From: Hespellia stercorisuis DSM 15480
GTDB lineage: Bacteria; Bacillota; Clostridia; Lachnospirales; Lachnospiraceae
NCBI RefSeq assembly: GCF_900142165.1
Contig: NZ_FQZY01000023.1
Coordinates: forward strand, 1 to 62,764
Reading direction: 5' to 3'
Length of the DNA: 62,764 bases
Shown: piece by piece, positions 35,646 through 43,748 of the stretch
Layout: every line of letters begins with the position of its first letter
Numbering within the stretch: position 1 is the stretch's first letter
The notes under the pieces: model-generated
Seen by the model: only the letters and a program-made list of their open reading frames with translations
What the model was told of the DNA's origin: nothing
Databases searched by the model: none
Translations under genes and position numbers: made by a program

Positions 35646-36293
35646 CTACTTCTGATGAATCTTAAAAATCGGACTGATCTTCTTATAGATCAAAAATACA
35701 ATCAACGATACAAGGCACCCTTTTAACAGGTTGAACGGTGCCACCGCCAGCAGCACGAAGCCCATCAGGCTTGTGATATGTGGATTTACCGCGGTTCCCA
35801 TTCCTACCAGTGCATCAATCGGCATCTGGAATGCCTTCGCATAGGTCGGGAGCAGAATATATGCATTCAGGAAACAGCCCACGAACGTCATGAATAAGGT
35901 TCCTGTCAGCATACCAACGATCGCACCTTTTCTGCTGTGCATCTTATGGTAAATGATTCCCGCTGGTACAACAAAAGCGCAGCCGATGATGAAGTTGGCA
36001 ATCTCGCCTACCCCTGCTGTTGCAGTTCCGTTAATCAAGAAATTCAACAGGATCTTTACAAGTTCAATGATGGCTCCCGCAAGTGGTCCCATCACAAAAC
36101 ATCCGACAAGCACCGGTACCTCGCTGAAATCAATCTCGTAAAACGAAGGCGCAAACGGCAGTGGAATCTCAAATAACATCAATACGGTCGCGATTGCCGC
36201 CAACATACCGATCTGTGCAATTGCCTGGATTCTAATTCTCGGTTTTGCATTTACTGTCTGTGTTTTTTCTGTAACATCTGTCTGTGTACTCAT
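35646..36293 (-). CDS. ribU: riboflavin ECF transporter S component
   Basis: 215 residues and six membrane helices. The RibU signature YEIDFSEVPVLVGCFVMGP near residue 55 and ELVKILLNFLINGT follow, with a basic N-terminal helix (AIAQIGMLAAIATVLM) that normally docks to EcfT. An FMN riboswitch stands upstream on the same strand, which supports flavin import. The energising module ecfA1-ecfA2-ecfT is at 48619-51120 in this window. Confidence 0.95.
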   Translation of the reverse strand: MSTQTDVTEKTQTVNAKPRIRIQAIAQIGMLAAIATVLMLFEIPLPFAPSFYEIDFSEVPVLVGCFVMGPLAGAIIELVKILLNFLINGTATAGVGEIANFIIGCAFVVPAGIIYHKMHSRKGAIVGMLTGTLFMTFVGCFLNAYILLPTYAKAFQMPIDALVGMGTAVNPHITSLMGFVLLAVAPFNLLKGCLVSLIVFLIYKKISPIFKIHQK

Positions 36294-36484
36294 TTTATTT
36301 TCCCTCTTTTCATTTTATTTTCCCTAAGGTTATTTACGTTATCTCAGTAAAGCTTTATTAAATCTGTTCTTTCATCTCCACTTCCCCCTTAAATTTTTGT
36401 ACCGGTCTCTGCCGATTCGTGTTTCCGGTTCATCTTTGAGGAGTTGCTGTATTGGCGTAAATTGGAAATCAAAAAGAATTTCCT
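36294..36484. other. untranslated leader of ribU
   Basis: No gene or recognised motif apart from the ribU ribosome site (AGAGGG). It belongs to the roughly 510-nt leader that starts at the promoter near 36813. Confidence 0.5.
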
Positions 36485-36631
36485 ATGACAGAACAAAGAG
36501 TTTCGTATGCGAAACTCTCGCGCCGAAGCGCGGTCACCTCAGTGACCATATTCCATTTGTGCGTAGTGCGCATCCCCTGGAGGGTTTTTATGTAATAGGA
36601 AAGTTCAGAGAACTTTCCTATTACATAAAAA
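36485..36631. repeat. array of four perfect hairpins in the ribU leader
   Basis: In order: AGAGTTTCG/CGAAACTCT (36497-36518), CGCGC/GCGCG with CGAA loop (36519-36532), GGTCAC/GTGACC (36532-36547), and a 47-nt palindrome with 22-bp arms TTTTTATGTAATAGGAAAGTTC (36585-36631). TTTCCTATGACA at the left edge resembles the arm of the last hairpin. It looks like a small non-coding repeat element (MITE-like) inserted between riboswitch and gene. Confidence 0.75.
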
Positions 36632-36655
36632 AACCTCGAATATAAATATTCGAGG
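36625..36655 (-). terminator. FMN riboswitch terminator
   Basis: CCTCGAATA/TATTCGAGG with TTTA loop (36634-36655), followed on the minus strand by seven T. It is 25 nt after the aptamer, the usual expression platform. Confidence 0.88.
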
Positions 36656-36679
36656 CTATCGTTACGATCCAATCATACA

Positions 36680-36795
36680 ATCTCTTCTCTCATCCAGACT
36701 TTACTGTCGGTTTTGGAATCGCACCAAATCAGCCACCTAAGTGGGTCGCGGACTATACCGCCGGTTGGGACTTGCACCCTACCCCGAAGAACTTT
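36680..36795 (-). promoter_or_regulatory. FMN (RFN) riboswitch controlling ribU
   Basis: The minus strand gives the RFN landmarks in order: TCTTCGGGGTAGGGTG, AAGTCCCAACCGGCGGTA, TAGTCCGCGACCC, GGTGGCTGATTTGGTG, CCAAAACCGACAGTAAAGTC and TGGATGAGAGAAGA. The closing helix pairs CTTC with GAAG. FMN binding should favour the following terminator and reduce riboflavin uptake. Confidence 0.97.
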
Positions 36796-36812
36796 TATTT
36801 AATTACTTTTAT

Positions 36813-36841
36813 AGTATAACTCGTTAATGCTCATTATTCAA
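36813..36841 (-). promoter_or_regulatory. promoter of the FMN riboswitch transcript, inside direct repeat A
   Basis: Minus strand TTGAAT (36836-36841), 17-bp spacer, TATACT (36813-36818). The same sequence with two changes forms a promoter at 39643-39671 in repeat B. Confidence 0.75.
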
Positions 36842-36918
36842 GAGGCTTTTATGATTTTACAGGATTTCTTTCTGGTTGATTTTTTCATATATTCTATCCA
36901 TATCATATTCCGGTGCCG
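36816..36918 (-). pseudogene. direct repeat A: 3' remnant of an Rpn-type transposase gene
   Basis: 103 bp that align, at roughly 85 percent by eye, with 39646-39749, the end of the transposase gene at 39679-40689. Translating the minus strand gives APEYDMDRIYEKI, close to APEYDMDKICEKI in the intact gene, then diverges by frameshift and ends early. It lies just past the end of uvrA2. Confidence 0.8.
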
Positions 36919-36948
36919 TCTGAAACTCTGCACGCAGGAAGTGGCGCA

Positions 36949-39504
36949 CTACCTGCGAATAGTCATGTATTTCCCCGTAATACTCCGCGGATCAGCCGCC
37001 ACTTCCTCCGGTGTTCCAGTGGCAACAATGTACCCGCCGTCCTCACCGCCTCCCGGACCCATATCAATAATATAATCCGCATTGGAAATCACGTCCAGGT
37101 CATGCTCAATCACAATGACCGTCGCGCCACTCACGACCAGCCGGTCGAATACCGCCAACAGCGTGCGAACATCCAGCGGATGCAGGCCGATGGTTGGTTC
37201 ATCAAACACAAAAACCGCGTCCGCCTGCTGTCTGCCCATCTCGGAGGCCAGCTTCAGCCGCTGCGCTTCTCCGCCGGACAGGCTCGGTGTCTCTTCGCCG
37301 AGTGTCAGATAGCCGAGGCCCAGATCCTGCAAAACCTGCAGACGTCGATGAACCGTTTTCAGATCTTCACACGCTGTCAAAGCATGTTTCACATCCATAT
37401 CCATGAGTTTTGGCAAAGAATATTCACTTCCATCCTGAGCTTTTCGCTTGATGCTTTCCGCCTCTTTTGCATATCTTGACCCACCGCACTCCGGACATGG
37501 AATCTCCACATCTGGCAGAAACTGTACGTCAAGACTGATCGTACCGGTACCGTCGCAAATCGGACAGCGCAGCTTTCCGGTATTGTAGGAAAAGTCCCCC
37601 GCCTTATACTTTTTGGCTTTGGCACCCTCTGTCCTTGCATAGATTTTCCGCAGTTCATCATGCACATTGGCATAGGTCGCCACCGTAGAGCGGACGTTAA
37701 TGCCGATCGGCGTTGCATCAATCAGCTTGACTTGACGAATCCCTTCTGCCGCAATTTCCCGCACATGCGCCGGAAATGCCTTCCCCGCAATCGCAGCTTC
37801 CAGTCCCGGAATCAGACTTTCCAGAATCAGGGTTGTTTTTCCGGAACCGGATACCCCTGTCACCACCGTCAGCCGTCCTTTTGGAATATCTACCTCTAAG
37901 GGCTTCACCGTGTGGATTTCCCCGGTAGACAAATGAATGTTACCCAGATCAAACAGTGCATCCGCCTCAGCCTGCTCTCTCACACGATTGGAGGCCTCTC
38001 CCGAGAGGAACGGACCGATCTGAGAGGCTTGATTCTTTTCAATCTCCTGAATCGACCCCTGTGCAATGACCTGCCCGCCGTCCGCGCCTGCCTCCGGTCC
38101 CATCTCCACGATCCAGTCCGCCTCCGACAGAATTTGTGTGTCATGATCGACCAACACTACAGAATTTCCATCGGCAACCAGATCGTGCATGACTCCCGTC
38201 AGTCCGACGATGTTGGAAGGATGCAGTCCGATCGACGGCTCATCCAGAACATACAACACGCCGGTGGTGCGGTTTCGCACAGCACGGGCAAGCTGCATCC
38301 GCTGTCGTTCTCCGGTGGAGAGCGTGGACGCGGCACGGTCAAGCGTCAGATACCCCAGTCCCAGATCCACCAGACGTTTTGCCACCGTCCGAAACGAATC
38401 ACAGATAGTTTCCGCCATCGGCCGCATCTCGCCCGGAAGCGAATCCGGCACGCCTGCCACCCACTCCATCAGCGTGTTTAGTGTCATCGCGCAGGCTTCG
38501 TCCAGAGAAATCCCACGAAGCTTTGGCATTCTGGCAGTTTCCGATATCCGGGTGCCGCCGCAATTCGGGCAGACGCCCTGCTTCAGAAATTTTTCCACAC
38601 GCTTCATACTCTTTTCATTTTTCACCTTGGACAAAGCATTTTCCACGGTGTAATTGGCATTAAAATAGGTGAAATCCAATTCTCCTGCCTGATTACTGCC
38701 ATTCTTCGGCTTATAGAAAATACGCTTCTTTTCCGCAGGACCATGGTAAACAATTTCTCGTTCCTGCTCAGTCAGTTCGGAAAACGGCACCTCAGTACGA
38801 ACACCCATCGCACGGCATACATCCGTCATCAATGACCACATCAGCGTATTCCACGGTGCGACGGCACCCTCGTCAATGGTCAGTGATTCATCCGGCACCA
38901 GTGCCGCCTGGTCCACCGTTCGTACCACACCGGTCCCCCCGCAGGTATGGCAGGCTCCCTGACTGTTAAATGCCAGTTCCTCCGCAGATGGAGCAGAGAA
39001 ATGTTCTCCGCATTCCGGGCAGACCAGTTCCTGCCCCGCCGCAACTGCCAGCGTGGGTTCCAAATAATGCCCATTGGGACAGCGATGCTTCGCCAGCCGT
39101 GAAAACATCAGCCGGAGACTGTTCAGCAGTTCCGTTCCCGTGCCAAAGGTACTGCGAATCCCCGGAACCCCCGGACGCTGGTGCAGTGCCAGCGCCGCCG
39201 GGACATAAAGTACCTCGTCCACCTGCGCCTTCGCGGCCTGTGTCATGCGCCGCCGGGTATAGGTAGAGAGCGCATCCAGATAGCGGCGCGACCCTTCCGC
39301 ATACAAGACTCCCAGTGCCAGGGATGATTTCCCGGAGCCGGAAACACCTGCTATGCCGACGATCTGATTCAACGGGATATCCACATCTATATTTTTAAGG
39401 TTATGCACTCTCGCATTCCGTATTTGAATTTTATCGGGAATATGGTTTCTCCCGTGTATTCTATTATTTTCTTCCTTCTGGCTATTCATGTTTCGTTTCT
39501 CCAT
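36949..39504 (-). CDS. uvrA: class II UvrA (UvrA2-type) ABC ATPase
   Basis: 851 residues, about 90 shorter than UvrA1. Two ABC modules are present: Walker A GVSGSGKSSLALG near 53, signature LSTGERQRMQLAR and DEPSIGLHP; second Walker A GVSGSGKTTLILE near 560, LSGGEAQRLKLAS and DEPTIGLHP. Zinc modules CPECG, CPNCGG and CPICDG...CPECGG are intact. The UvrB-binding insertion of UvrA1 is missing, which defines the class II form linked to DNA-damage or drug tolerance; the function of class II is less certain than that of UvrA1. Flanking direct repeats suggest it arrived by transfer. ATG 39504 or 39489 (MNSQKEE) are both possible. Confidence 0.9.
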   Translation of the reverse strand: MEKRNMNSQKEENNRIHGRNHIPDKIQIRNARVHNLKNIDVDIPLNQIVGIAGVSGSGKSSLALGVLYAEGSRRYLDALSTYTRRRMTQAAKAQVDEVLYVPAALALHQRPGVPGIRSTFGTGTELLNSLRLMFSRLAKHRCPNGHYLEPTLAVAAGQELVCPECGEHFSAPSAEELAFNSQGACHTCGGTGVVRTVDQAALVPDESLTIDEGAVAPWNTLMWSLMTDVCRAMGVRTEVPFSELTEQEREIVYHGPAEKKRIFYKPKNGSNQAGELDFTYFNANYTVENALSKVKNEKSMKRVEKFLKQGVCPNCGGTRISETARMPKLRGISLDEACAMTLNTLMEWVAGVPDSLPGEMRPMAETICDSFRTVAKRLVDLGLGYLTLDRAASTLSTGERQRMQLARAVRNRTTGVLYVLDEPSIGLHPSNIVGLTGVMHDLVADGNSVVLVDHDTQILSEADWIVEMGPEAGADGGQVIAQGSIQEIEKNQASQIGPFLSGEASNRVREQAEADALFDLGNIHLSTGEIHTVKPLEVDIPKGRLTVVTGVSGSGKTTLILESLIPGLEAAIAGKAFPAHVREIAAEGIRQVKLIDATPIGINVRSTVATYANVHDELRKIYARTEGAKAKKYKAGDFSYNTGKLRCPICDGTGTISLDVQFLPDVEIPCPECGGSRYAKEAESIKRKAQDGSEYSLPKLMDMDVKHALTACEDLKTVHRRLQVLQDLGLGYLTLGEETPSLSGGEAQRLKLASEMGRQQADAVFVFDEPTIGLHPLDVRTLLAVFDRLVVSGATVIVIEHDLDVISNADYIIDMGPGGGEDGGYIVATGTPEEVAADPRSITGKYMTIRR

Positions 39505-39577
39505 TCTTTGACACCCTGCTGAAAATCTTATGTTTTTTCCAACTATCCGACAGCTCCGCGCTTTTGCACAAAGACAG

Positions 39578-39613
39578 ACCCGTCAGCCCACATGGTTTGT
39601 TGGATTGACGGGT
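39578..39613. other. hairpin in the uvrA2 leader
   Basis: ACCCGTCA (39578-39585) pairs with TGACGGGT (39606-39613). It lies between the repeat-B promoter and uvrA2 and might act as an attenuator; no following U run was seen. Confidence 0.5.
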
Positions 39614-39642
39614 TCTTATATTTTTCCAGCTGCAAAAGTCAG

Positions 39643-39671
39643 AGCATAACTCGTTAATGTCCATTATACAA
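39643..39671 (-). promoter_or_regulatory. probable uvrA2 promoter inside direct repeat B
   Basis: Minus strand TTGTAT (39666-39671), 17-bp spacer, TATGCT (39643-39648). It points out of the transposase end toward uvrA2 and is homologous to the ribU promoter in repeat A. Confidence 0.6.
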
Positions 39672-39749
39672 GAGGGTTTTACGGTTTCACAGGATTTCTT
39701 TTGAGATAAATTTTTTCACATATTTTATCCATATCATATTCCGGTGCCG
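39646..39749. repeat. direct repeat B
   Basis: Partner of the 36816-36918 copy; contains the last 23 or so codons of the intact transposase gene and the sequence just past it. Both copies have the same orientation and flank uvrA2. Confidence 0.8.
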
Positions 39750-40689
39750 CATCGATTACTGCTTTATATAATGGAAAAATCGCCTCTTCCGTTTCTTCCA
39801 GTTCATCTGCGATCTGAAGCAGACTCTTATTTTTTTTAATCTTTTTAATAATCAGCTCCATCAGTTTCCTATATTCGCCTTCATTCAGCGCCTCTTCCTT
39901 AATTCCTTCGCCCAGATTGCACATCGTTCCGATCAGCTCCTTTCGCTCTCCCTCTAACTCTATCCTAAATTCTTTTTCTATAATTTCTTCCTTATCCTGT
40001 ATGGACACCGTTGGCAGAAACATTGCTCCCAACAAGCGATGAAGTTCATGCGACCGATCCAGGTCCAGCGTTTTCGCCAGACATATAATTCCAACATTCA
40101 TCACGTCATACATATCCTTCCAGCGTGACTGCCCCAGAATATCCTCATTTGCCAGATGGATTCTGTTAAATGTATTCTCCTGACAGTTCATACATATCCA
40201 AATGGAGTACACTTTTTGAATCCCATTATAATTTTTCCCGGTAAACTCTCTTTCCAACTGGGAAGAAATCAACCGCGCCGCATAGAAAATGCCACGCATC
40301 TCCAAGTCGTATCCTGACGGCTTTGCCTTCTGCGCCTCCATATTTACGATCACTTTGGCAAGCCCATCCTTTGTTCTAACATCAAACAGGACGTCAAAAT
40401 AACGGACGCCTTCCCGGCGAATACTGTTTTCTGTGTTTCGTCCCATAATTTCGTGTGCTCCGTCAGGTGCATTCTTATTTGTAAACCCTGGCTCCACCTG
40501 CACCTCACTGACCCGTGGTTCACCTTCGATGAGCCGTTCTACTTCTCCTGGATCTGCCCCTTGAAACTCCTCCACCGTACGAATCAGAATATTCGCCAAA
40601 AATGGCTTTTGCACCAGCAACGCCTTTGCATTCTTATCGTATTGTGCCTCAATACTCACATTTTCAATTAGATTCTGGATTTCTCCCAT
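39679..40689 (-). CDS. Rpn-family PD-(D/E)XK nuclease / putative transposase
   Basis: 336 residues. The N-terminal part has the usual Rpn opening (DKNAKALLVQKPFLANIL, then a Glu-rich segment with EPRVSEVQVEP). The nuclease core reads RYFDVLFDVRTKDG and VIVNMEAQKAKPSG, giving the D...ExQ/K catalytic pattern. A helical C end follows (EEALNEGEYRKLMELII). Rpn proteins promote RecA-independent recombination and are often found next to rearrangements. The ATG at 40689 has AAGAGG 6 bases ahead. The gene is intact; its last codons are duplicated as repeat A. Confidence 0.88.
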   Translation of the reverse strand: MGEIQNLIENVSIEAQYDKNAKALLVQKPFLANILIRTVEEFQGADPGEVERLIEGEPRVSEVQVEPGFTNKNAPDGAHEIMGRNTENSIRREGVRYFDVLFDVRTKDGLAKVIVNMEAQKAKPSGYDLEMRGIFYAARLISSQLEREFTGKNYNGIQKVYSIWICMNCQENTFNRIHLANEDILGQSRWKDMYDVMNVGIICLAKTLDLDRSHELHRLLGAMFLPTVSIQDKEEIIEKEFRIELEGERKELIGTMCNLGEGIKEEALNEGEYRKLMELIIKKIKKNKSLLQIADELEETEEAIFPLYKAVIDAAPEYDMDKICEKIYLKRNPVKP

Positions 40690-41112
40690 GTGTCCTCTTT
40701 CCTGCAACCTGATAGTAACATAAATTGACTGAATTGGCAATTTGCAATGCCTCCGAATACAGGCACTATCTTCCCCTTTACATGTGTTGCATTAATTTAT
40801 TATTCTGCGTGAAAAATTGGCGATTCGCCATATAAAATGCGTAAGAAGAACTTCTTACTGAATTTATGAAATGATTCTAACATGAAAGCACAAGAAATGC
40901 AAGAAGTAAACAGTACATCACCAACTGCGAACAACAAATTACGCAATTCATCGGTCTTCTATTTCTTTGCAAACCCCATTCATAAATGTTATGCTTATAG
41001 GGATAAATCCCCCGGACTGCACCACCACCGTTCCACCCCGAAATTGTACAAAGACACTTAAAATCATACAATTCCGGCATAGAACAAAAAAATCTGAATT
41101 GGAGAATCCGCT
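40690..41112. other. intergenic between divergent transposase and nitroreductase genes
   Basis: 423 bp without a supported gene. The only clear feature is the nitroreductase promoter at 41044-41072. Composition is A/T-rich near 40780-40900. Confidence 0.5.
41044..41072 (+). promoter_or_regulatory. promoter of the nitroreductase gene
   Basis: TTGTAC (41044-41049), 17-bp spacer, TACAAT (41067-41072), about 40 bp ahead of the ATG. Confidence 0.7.
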
Positions 41113-41925
41113 ATGAATTACGAAAACGAAGTACTAAGAACCCTCTGCGAGGCCAAAAGTGTAAGAGTATATGAAGACAGACCCGTGGAGCATGAAAAAC
41201 TACAGATGATATTAAACGCTGCCTTCCACGCTCCGACCGCCGGAAACCAGATGCTTTACAGTATTATTCACGTCACAGAACCGGCGCGGAAGGAAAAACT
41301 GGCGATATTGTGCGACAACCAGTCTTTTATAGCCAAAGCACCTGTGGTACTGGTGTTTGTCGCAGACCAGAAGCGTTGGACAGACACTTATCGGGCCGCT
41401 GGCTGTACACCGAGAAAAACCGGCGTGGGAGATATGCTTTTAGCCATCAGTGACACGATGATCGCCGCCCAGAACGCAACCATTGCTGCAGAAAGCCTTG
41501 AAATCGGCTGCTGCTATATCGGTGACATCCTGGAGCGCTGCGAGGAAGTCACCGCGCTGCTCGGACTCCCCGAGCTCACAATCCCTGTCGGCATGGTCGT
41601 GATGGGATATCCGGTGCGCCAACAGAAGGAACGTCCGAAGCCGGTGCGGTTCGAGGGCAAATACATTGTTTCCGAGAACACCTATCACACCTGCTCACCG
41701 GATGAACTGCGTGAAATGTACCTGACGCAGAAAAAAGCCAATATGGCACAGCATCGGCAGCATAAAAATCCCAACAGCACCAGTGTGTCTTCCCCGGAAT
41801 CCGCTCAGGAATACTCTTTAGATTTCGCGTCCAGTGTGACGGCATTTTGGAAGCGAAAATACGAAAGCGAATTTTCTAAAGAAATGAATCGTTCCGCCGC
41901 AGAGTATTTAAAGCCTTACATGTAA
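41113..41925 (+). CDS. nitroreductase-family flavoprotein
   Basis: 270 residues. The FMN-binding start AKSVRVYEDRPVEHEKLQ near 15 and AFHAPTAGNQMLYSI near 38 are typical, as is ESLEIGCCYIGDILE in the second helix. LPELTIPVGMVVMGYPV is the conserved strand before the C-terminal arm. Such enzymes reduce nitro or quinone compounds with NAD(P)H as homodimers. The last 60 residues (after KKANMAQHRQHKNP) form an extension rich in Ser/Lys not found in all members. It stands alone on the plus strand. Confidence 0.9.
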   Translation: MNYENEVLRTLCEAKSVRVYEDRPVEHEKLQMILNAAFHAPTAGNQMLYSIIHVTEPARKEKLAILCDNQSFIAKAPVVLVFVADQKRWTDTYRAAGCTPRKTGVGDMLLAISDTMIAAQNATIAAESLEIGCCYIGDILERCEEVTALLGLPELTIPVGMVVMGYPVRQQKERPKPVRFEGKYIVSENTYHTCSPDELREMYLTQKKANMAQHRQHKNPNSTSVSSPESAQEYSLDFASSVTAFWKRKYESEFSKEMNRSAAEYLKPYM

Positions 41926-41976
41926 CACGAGCCTGATCCACCCTTTTTTTCTTCACTCTTTCCTTTGATACATTTT

Positions 41977-42027
41977 AACAGGGGGGGACATACAAAAGCT
42001 TCTGCTTATGTATGTCCCCCCCCTGTT
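41977..42027. repeat. G-run palindrome after the nitroreductase gene
   Basis: AACAGGGGGGGACATAC pairs with GTATGTCCCCCCCCTGTT around a 16-nt loop; the arms differ by one base in the G/C run (7 G against 8 C). It may act as a terminator for the nitroreductase gene and resembles the GGGGACA theme of R1-R3 without sharing their core. Confidence 0.8.
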
Positions 42028-42030
42028 GGT

Positions 42031-42109
42031 ATGCCCCCCCTATTGCTCTGTGTCCCATTGTTCTGTCCCCTATTGTTCTGCCCCCTATTGCTCCGTCCAC
42101 TATTGCTCA
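42031..42109. repeat. imperfect 15-17 bp tandem repeat
   Basis: About five units of the type CCCCTATTGYTCTGT: CCCCCCTATTGCTCTGTG, TCCCATTGTTCTG, TCCCCTATTGTTCTG, CCCCCTATTGCTCCG, TCCACTATTGCTC. It lies directly between the G-run palindrome and the rpoD-like terminator. The minus strand is G-rich. Confidence 0.8.
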
Positions 42110-42146
42110 AAAAACGAGACTCAGCCATCCGGCCAAATCTCGTTTT
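42109..42146 (-). terminator. terminator of the RpoD-like gene
   Basis: AAAACGAGA (42111-42119) pairs with TCTCGTTTT (42138-42146); the minus strand continues with six T. It lies 60 bp past the stop codon. Confidence 0.85.
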
Positions 42147-42205
42147 CAGCTATATATTGTGACATATCATAAATACATGCTTTCTCAATACCATCTTCCC
42201 GTTCT

Positions 42206-43606
42206 TTACATAAAATCCCTGATCAGAACTCTCTTTCGGGTGTTTTTCAATTTTTTGAGTGCCTTCGCCTCAATCTGGCGCACACGCTCCCTGGTCACGT
42301 TTAGTTCGGAACCTATTTCCTCCAACGTCTTCGGAACGCCTGTTTTCAGGCCGAATCTCGCAATAATGATTTCCCGTTCTCTCTCCGTCAGCATCTCCAG
42401 AAGTTGATTAATATTCTCCTTCAGCTGTGACTGCTCCGCCGACATCTCCGGGGAAAGCATCTTGTCATCCGCAATAAAATTAGCCAGCGTCGAATCTTCC
42501 TCATCTCCGATCGGCGTATCAAGAGACGCCGAATCTGCCGCATACCGGATGATTTCCAGCAGACGTTCCTCACTGATCTGCAGTTCTTCTGCGAGTTGTG
42601 CATGGCTCGGCTCATATCCCAGTGTCAGCGTCAGCTTTTTCTGCATGCGGACCACTTTATTAATTTCCTCCACCATATGTACCGGAACACGAATAACCCG
42701 TGCCTTGTCGGCCAGCGCCCTTGTGATGGCCTGCTTGATCCACCAGGTAACATACGTGCTCACCTTGAATCCCTTGCTGTAATCATACTTCTCTATGCCT
42801 TTTATCAGCCCGATATTTCCCTCCTGAATCAAGTCCAGAAAGTTCAGACCTCTTCCGGTATATCTTTTTGCTATGCTGACTACCAGCCGCAGGTTGGAGT
42901 TGATCAGCCTGTCAAATGCAGCCTTATCTCCCTCACTCTTTCGCTGTGCGAGAGCCAGCTCCTCCTCGATCGTGAGCAGCGGATACATTCCAATCTCCTT
43001 TAGATATAGCCGGACCGGATCTTCTGTGCCGATGCCCTCCAGCAGGTTCGCAGAATCAATATCCTCCTCTTCCTCATCGCCAGCTTCTTCATTCGAGGTT
43101 TTTCCACGAAATCCGCCTTCATCCAGAAGATCTGCTTCGCTCTTGTCCATGTTGACAAATCTTTTCTTTACAAAGATGTCTGTGGAATCCTCTGCATCCA
43201 GAAGGCTCGTCTCCGATATATCTTTATCCAGAATCAGTTCCTCGGCGGATTCGTCAAACTCTTCCTCTGCTTCGTCCGTTGTGTCTGTGTCCTGATCGTC
43301 CGGCACCTGGTTCCCTGCTGTCTGCTTCTCCACCAACTGATTCCCCACTGACGGCTTCTTCACCGCCCTTTTCTCCACCGCCGGCTTCTGCACAGTCCGG
43401 TCTTTCGCTGTTTGGGCTTCTCCCGCCTCTTCAATTTTAATGCCAAATCCCTTGATATAAGCATGCATCTGAACGATCTGCTGCTCTGCAAATACGGCAC
43501 CCGGAAATGCATCCGCGATATCCTGTCCGCTAATCGAATTTCCGTTCTTTTTCCCTTTTTCTACCAGTTCATTCATTTTATTCATAAAAATTTTTTCTGC
43601 CGACAT
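42206..43606 (-). CDS. RpoD-like primary-type sigma factor (possible paralogue)
   Basis: 466 residues with sigma-70 regions 1.2 ([17 protein letters not shown]), 2 ([57 protein letters not shown]), 3 ([16 protein letters not shown]) and 4 ([21 protein letters not shown]). The N terminus has a short region 1.1-like helix ([20 protein letters not shown]) and then an acidic/basic low-complexity stretch to about 195. No dnaG stands next to it, and the region 4 end ([16 protein letters not shown]) departs from the usual RKLRHPSRSKRLKDF, so it may be a second copy beside the housekeeping factor. It has its own terminator. Confidence 0.88.
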   Translation of the reverse strand: MSAEKIFMNKMNELVEKGKKNGNSISGQDIADAFPGAVFAEQQIVQMHAYIKGFGIKIEEAGEAQTAKDRTVQKPAVEKRAVKKPSVGNQLVEKQTAGNQVPDDQDTDTTDEAEEEFDESAEELILDKDISETSLLDAEDSTDIFVKKRFVNMDKSEADLLDEGGFRGKTSNEEAGDEEEEDIDSANLLEGIGTEDPVRLYLKEIGMYPLLTIEEELALAQRKSEGDKAAFDRLINSNLRLVVSIAKRYTGRGLNFLDLIQEGNIGLIKGIEKYDYSKGFKVSTYVTWWIKQAITRALADKARVIRVPVHMVEEINKVVRMQKKLTLTLGYEPSHAQLAEELQISEERLLEIIRYAADSASLDTPIGDEEDSTLANFIADDKMLSPEMSAEQSQLKENINQLLEMLTEREREIIIARFGLKTGVPKTLEEIGSELNVTRERVRQIEAKALKKLKNTRKRVLIRDFM

Positions 43607-43675
43607 ATTCTATTCCATCTCTCATCCCCTGTATTTTACCTAGAAAAATATAACACATCTTGAGCTTTTTGACTA

Positions 43676-43742
43676 GTACAACGTTTCAGAAATAACCAGA
43701 CCATTCGGGGTGATTGGCCGGGTTATTTTGAAAACGTTGTAC
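43676..43742. repeat. imperfect 31-bp inverted repeat after the MBL gene
   Basis: GTACAACGTTTCAGAAATAACC and the following bases (43676-43706) pair with the complement of 43712-43742, with about seven mismatches. It begins 7 bp past the MBL stop codon and likely ends the lar operon transcript; it also looks like an old palindromic element. Confidence 0.7.
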
Positions 43743-43748
43743 CCGCTT

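Noticed and set aside
39482-39664. 60-codon frame or leader peptide ahead of uvrA2
   Set aside because: Its ATG lies ahead of the predicted transcript start and no ribosome site is seen; a shorter MWADGSVF frame in the hairpin also lacks one.
40877-41080. 67-codon minus-strand frame upstream of the nitroreductase gene
   Set aside because: Cys-rich translation lacks a ribosome site and overlaps the nitroreductase promoter.
42031-42109. CRISPR-like array
   Set aside because: Units are 13-17 bp without spacers of even length; it is a simple tandem repeat and no cas gene is near.
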